Below, in pieces: positions 60,457 to 64,000 of a stretch of DNA of 64,000 nucleotides. The stretch spans positions 379,382,114 through 379,446,113 of the forward strand of contig CM077676.1 of assembly GCA_039707655.1 (NCBI GenBank), read 5' to 3'. Source of the stretch: Elymus sibiricus (lineage: Eukaryota > Streptophyta > Magnoliopsida > Poales > Poaceae). Positions within the stretch are counted from its first letter, which is position 1; each line of letters opens with the position of its first letter. A model generated the notes under the pieces. That model made no database searches. It saw only the letters and a list, made by a program, of their open reading frames with translations, and was not told the DNA's origin. Position numbers and translations under genes: made by a program.

Positions 60457-62035
60457 TGCTACTTGTGAGCTGCGTTGGTAATTCTCTGAAGAGAAAGGGA
60501 GCTGCAGTACAATAGAGATAAGTATTTCCCTCAGTTATAAAACCAAGGTTATCAATCCAGTAGGAGAATCAGGCAACACCTCGTTAGCAGCACCTGCACA
60601 CAAAACAACAAATCCTTGCACCCAACACAAACAAGGGGTTGTCAATCCCTCGACGGTAAGTTGCAAGATTAAATTGTATGTGATAGATAGATTGATTGAT
60701 TGAAACAAAAATACAAAAATAAAATAAATAAAGAAAAAGTGCAGCTAGTATTTTTAGGGTTTTAGTATATAATTTAGATAGACCCGGGGGACCATAGTTT
60801 TCACTAGAGGCTTCTCTCAAGAAAATAGCATACGGTGGGTAAACAAATTACTGTTGGGCAATTGATAGAAAAGCAAATAATCATGACGATATCCAAGGCA
60901 ATGATCATGTATATAGGCATCACGTCCGAGACAAGTAGACCGACTCCTGCCTGCATCTACTACTATTACTCCACACATCGACCGCTATCCAGCACGCATC
61001 TAGTGTATTAAGTCCATAAAGAACGGAGTAACGCCTTAAGAACGATGACATGATGTAGACAAGATAAATTCACGTATGAATAAACCCCATCTTTTTACCC
61101 TTAATAGCAACGATACATACCTGTCATGCCCCTTTCTGTCACTGGGATTGAGCACCGCAAGATCGAACCCATTACAAAGCACCTCTTCCCATGGCAAGAT
61201 AAATCAATCTAGTTGGCCAAACCAAATCAATAGATCGGAGAAGAAATACGAAGCTATAATAACCATGCATAAAAGAGATCAGAGAAGACTCAAATAATAT
61301 TTATGGATAATCTGATCATAAACTCACAATTCATCGGATCCCAACAAACACAACGCAAAAAGTGATTACATCGGATAGAACTCCAAGAACATCGAGGAGA
61401 ACATTGTATTGAAGATCAAAAAGAGAGAAGAAGCCATCTAGCAACTAACTATGGACCCGAAGGTCTGTGGTAAACTACTCACGCATCATCGGAAGGGCAG
61501 CAAGGTTGATGTAGAGCCCCTCCGTGATCGATTCCCCCTCCGGTGGAGTACCGGAAAAGGCCTCCAGATGGGATCTCTCGAGAACAGAAGCTTGCGGCGG
61601 CGGAAAAAGTATTTCGTGGACTCCCCTGTTGGTTTCCTGATTTTTAGAAATTTATAGTGGTAGAATTAGGTCAAACGGAGCTGAGGTGGGCCCACGAGGC
61701 ACCAGGGCGCGCCTACCCCCCCCCCCCCCCCAAGCGCTCCCTGGTGGCTCGTGGCCACCTCCTCTGGCGTCTGGTCTTCTCCCGAAGCTTCTAGTGTTGG
61801 TATTGTCCAGAAAAAAATCTCCAAAAAGTTTCGTGGCATTTGGACTTCGTTTGGTATTGATATTCTGTAAAACAAAAAACAGGCAGAAAACAACAACTGG
61901 CACTGGGCACTAAGTTAATAGGTTAGTCCCAAAAAATGATATATAATTGCTGTAAATGCATATAAAAAACATCCAAGGTTGATAATATAACAGCATGGAA
62001 CAATCAAAAATTATAGATACGTTGGAGACGTATCA
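60457..62035 (-). mobile_element. Solo LTR (copy C)
   Basis: Third copy of the same insertion, essentially identical to copy B. Confidence 0.85.
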
Positions 62036-62606
62036 CTCGCCGCCACCTTTGGAGGTATCAAGGGGGCGAGACGGGAAGAGAGGGGGGAGGGAGTCGCAGC
62101 AGGCTAGGATTTCTGGGAGAAGGGAATTTCGGGAGCACTTCTTGGTATAGAGGAGATGTAATATATAAAAAATTAGGCCACAGAAAACTTGTGGTTGTGA
62201 TGCAAGTATTTTGTCTTTTTAAGCCATGAACCATAGAACAATTGTTCTACAGTAACTCTAATTAATAATAATAGTGCATTACAATGGCAAGGAGAAAAGA
62301 AGCAAAGGAAAAAAAAAAGACTATCTACAGGAAAGAAAATTAATAATTTATCCAATACCAGCTCAAGGAAACATAGGTAGAAAATTAGAATTTCGAAGTT
62401 ATCCAATCCTGGAAACAAACAACACGATTGTCCCTTATTATGTGCTTGAGTAGAGGGAGATCCTCCTTCAGAATTGGTCTCGAAGCCATGATTGACATTT
62501 GTAAAAGAAACCCCATTTCTTTGTAACAAGATATTCCAGCATCCTAGAGTGATAAATTCCATGCTTTTTTTTGCGAGGGATGATAATTTCCATGTTAATG
62601 GCTTGA

Positions 62607-62622
62607 GGGGGGGGGGGGGGGG
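62607..62622 (+). repeat. Poly-G tract, 16 G (copy C)
   Basis: Shortest version of the tract, otherwise with the same flanks as copy B. Confidence 0.85.
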
Positions 62623-63674
62623 AGCATACTGAGAGCCATCAAGGTGTCCTCATAAACAGAAGTTCCTAGAAGTTCCTCTCTTCTGTTTCAAATTAGGGTG
62701 TTCCAACAACTTAATGCAAACAAGTATTTTGTCTTCCAAAATAAATAGTTCTGTTTTGGGTTGTACAAAATATGCATATGCCCGTAACATCTGTTCTAGA
62801 CTATGTGTAACCAAATGATGATAACCATGACGTTCATTAACATGAGTAATGGGATAATTATACAGAGAAGGGAATAACTGATTAATTTATTGACCACCAC
62901 ATCTAAAGTATCAACCGGAAGATCAAAAGTTTGATAGTGACTCCACTCACAACTACTTTTAATTAATATATTTGAAGTTGTTGATTAAATCTTGCTATAC
63001 ATCTGCCCTAAAATGATCCGTGCCAACCACCACAAACTAATCATGGGGCAATCTCTGCCTTTCATTTCCCTCTTTAGAAAGGACGCAAGGTATTGGTCGA
63101 AGTTGCTTTCCACTATGCTCAATTTGCGTTGCTTTACGAGATCAAGGAAATTAAAACTCTAGTATTAAACTTCGGAGCTGTGAAAGGGCCGGTACGGTGG
63201 CCATATATCTTGATAACATTGTAAAGGAACTAACAGAGATTGGGGATAACAAGAAAAGGACAGGGGTGGGACGATTCATGCTTGCCTATAGGAAACGGCA
63301 CTAGCACATTTCACTTTCAAAATATGCTCGGAGTCGATACTGGCCGTGAGTACACAAGTAATCTGATTAAATTAATGCTGCAAGGTGCCACAAATTGTGC
63401 TCAATTGCTTAATAAAAAACTGTGCTCAAGTTCCGCATACCATAGCAATTTTCGAGCCTGACTGGCGAGAAGATTTTTTTTTTTCTACAGAAACTGGCTA
63501 GAAGAATATACAGAGAATGAATTATACAGGTTATATCGAGGGAAGGGCCTGTATTCGGACAGGATTTGAATTCCTCTTGTGTCTCCTCGGTGAAGCCCAT
63601 GTATGAATATCTCATCAACACAAAATCCGTCTTCCGTAGACAACACATCCAAAAGACAAGAGTTCCGTCACCTG

Positions 63675-64000
63675 GTATTTCTTACCAAGGATAATATGGC
63701 AAAATGCAGCTGACAGGGATGTAAGAAATGTTGTTTCGGTGACTAAGAGGAAACAAATAAACATCTCTTTCTTTCTTGCCCGTTTTCGAGCCTTCATTAC
63801 CGTACAATCAATGTAGCGTTTAATCTGGTACTACTGTCTACTAGCTAGTATAACGAATTTGTTCGAAAACTGGCTTGTTGAGGTTCATCCAAAATTTATT
63901 GCGCGTATCAGTGTGGGATTGTATGCTTCATTGTGGCAAATTTGGGATTGTTATAATGATTGTGTTTTTAACGGAAAACACTTCCAATTCTGTTGCAGGT
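63675..64000 (+). pseudogene. Decayed LINE zf-RVT C-terminus (copy C, cut)
   Basis: Copy of 24530-25066, truncated by the window end. Confidence 0.7.

Larger units (their letters stand above)
60060..64000. repeat. Tandem unit copy C (first 3.9 kb)
   Basis: Third copy, cut by the window edge at the position equivalent to B 44466. Over the visible part I find essentially one substitution relative to B plus homopolymer length changes, far fewer than between A and B. Whether more copies follow cannot be seen. Confidence 0.95.

Noticed and set aside
20911..64000. Tandem copies as an assembly duplication of one locus
   Set aside because: Copies carry distinct substitutions, indels and tract lengths arranged in a recombination-like mosaic, and the visible junctions are identical. 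Read-level proof is still needed, so this is rejected as less likely, not excluded.

Overview
The window is nuclear DNA of a large-genome grass, almost certainly a Triticeae species (wheat, Aegilops, rye or barley group). The evidence is an intact Angela/WIS/BARE-1-type Copia retrotransposon, Triticeae-style Stowaway MITEs, PIF/Harbinger elements, LINE remnants and a solo LTR of a very common Triticeae type. There is no bacterial gene organisation. Apart from the retrotransposon polyprotein I see no intact gene: the only recognisable host gene is a 5'-truncated ZIP-family metal transporter, present in two copies.

Layout. 1-4354: two nested LTR-type elements, both minus strand; the Copia-type LTR ending at 1683 sits in an unclassified LTR element ending at 4354. 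4355-10824: mosaic intergenic DNA with an RNase H-like coding remnant (about 5776-5976), a Stowaway MITE (6277-6389) and a 2.4-kb PIF/Harbinger element with a decayed Myb/SANT-type ORF1 (7447-9838). 10825-20283: two related ~360-bp terminal-inverted-repeat elements lying 16 bp apart; the second is split by a complete 8.7-kb Angela-type Copia element (11301-20007, target duplication gtata, single 1326-aa Gag-Pol frame).

20911-64000: a head-to-tail tandem array of a ~19.6-kb unit. Copy A is 20911-40517, copy B 40518-60059 and copy C runs from 60060 to the window edge. Each full unit holds, left to right: a solo LTR with target duplication, remnants of non-LTR reverse-transcriptase elements in both orientations, the last two exons of a ZIP transporter gene (minus strand), and an older internal tandem duplication (S1 and S2) of the DNA upstream of those exons. 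S1 and S2 were later hit by a MITE, three poly(A) retroposons, nested TIR elements and an insert with an orphan exon. The unit ends with a decayed PIF/Harbinger transposase fragment.

How it fits together. All TE insertions seen inside the unit are shared between copies, so the amplification is young. Copies A and B differ at dozens of sites left of about 34.45 kb and are nearly identical to the right of it, while B and C are nearly identical over the part of C that is visible. That mosaic is what unequal homologous crossing-over between two older copies would give, with B as the hybrid. No ZIP first exon lies in either complete unit, so copies A and B cannot encode a full transporter. Each also carries a different change at a conserved ZIP residue.
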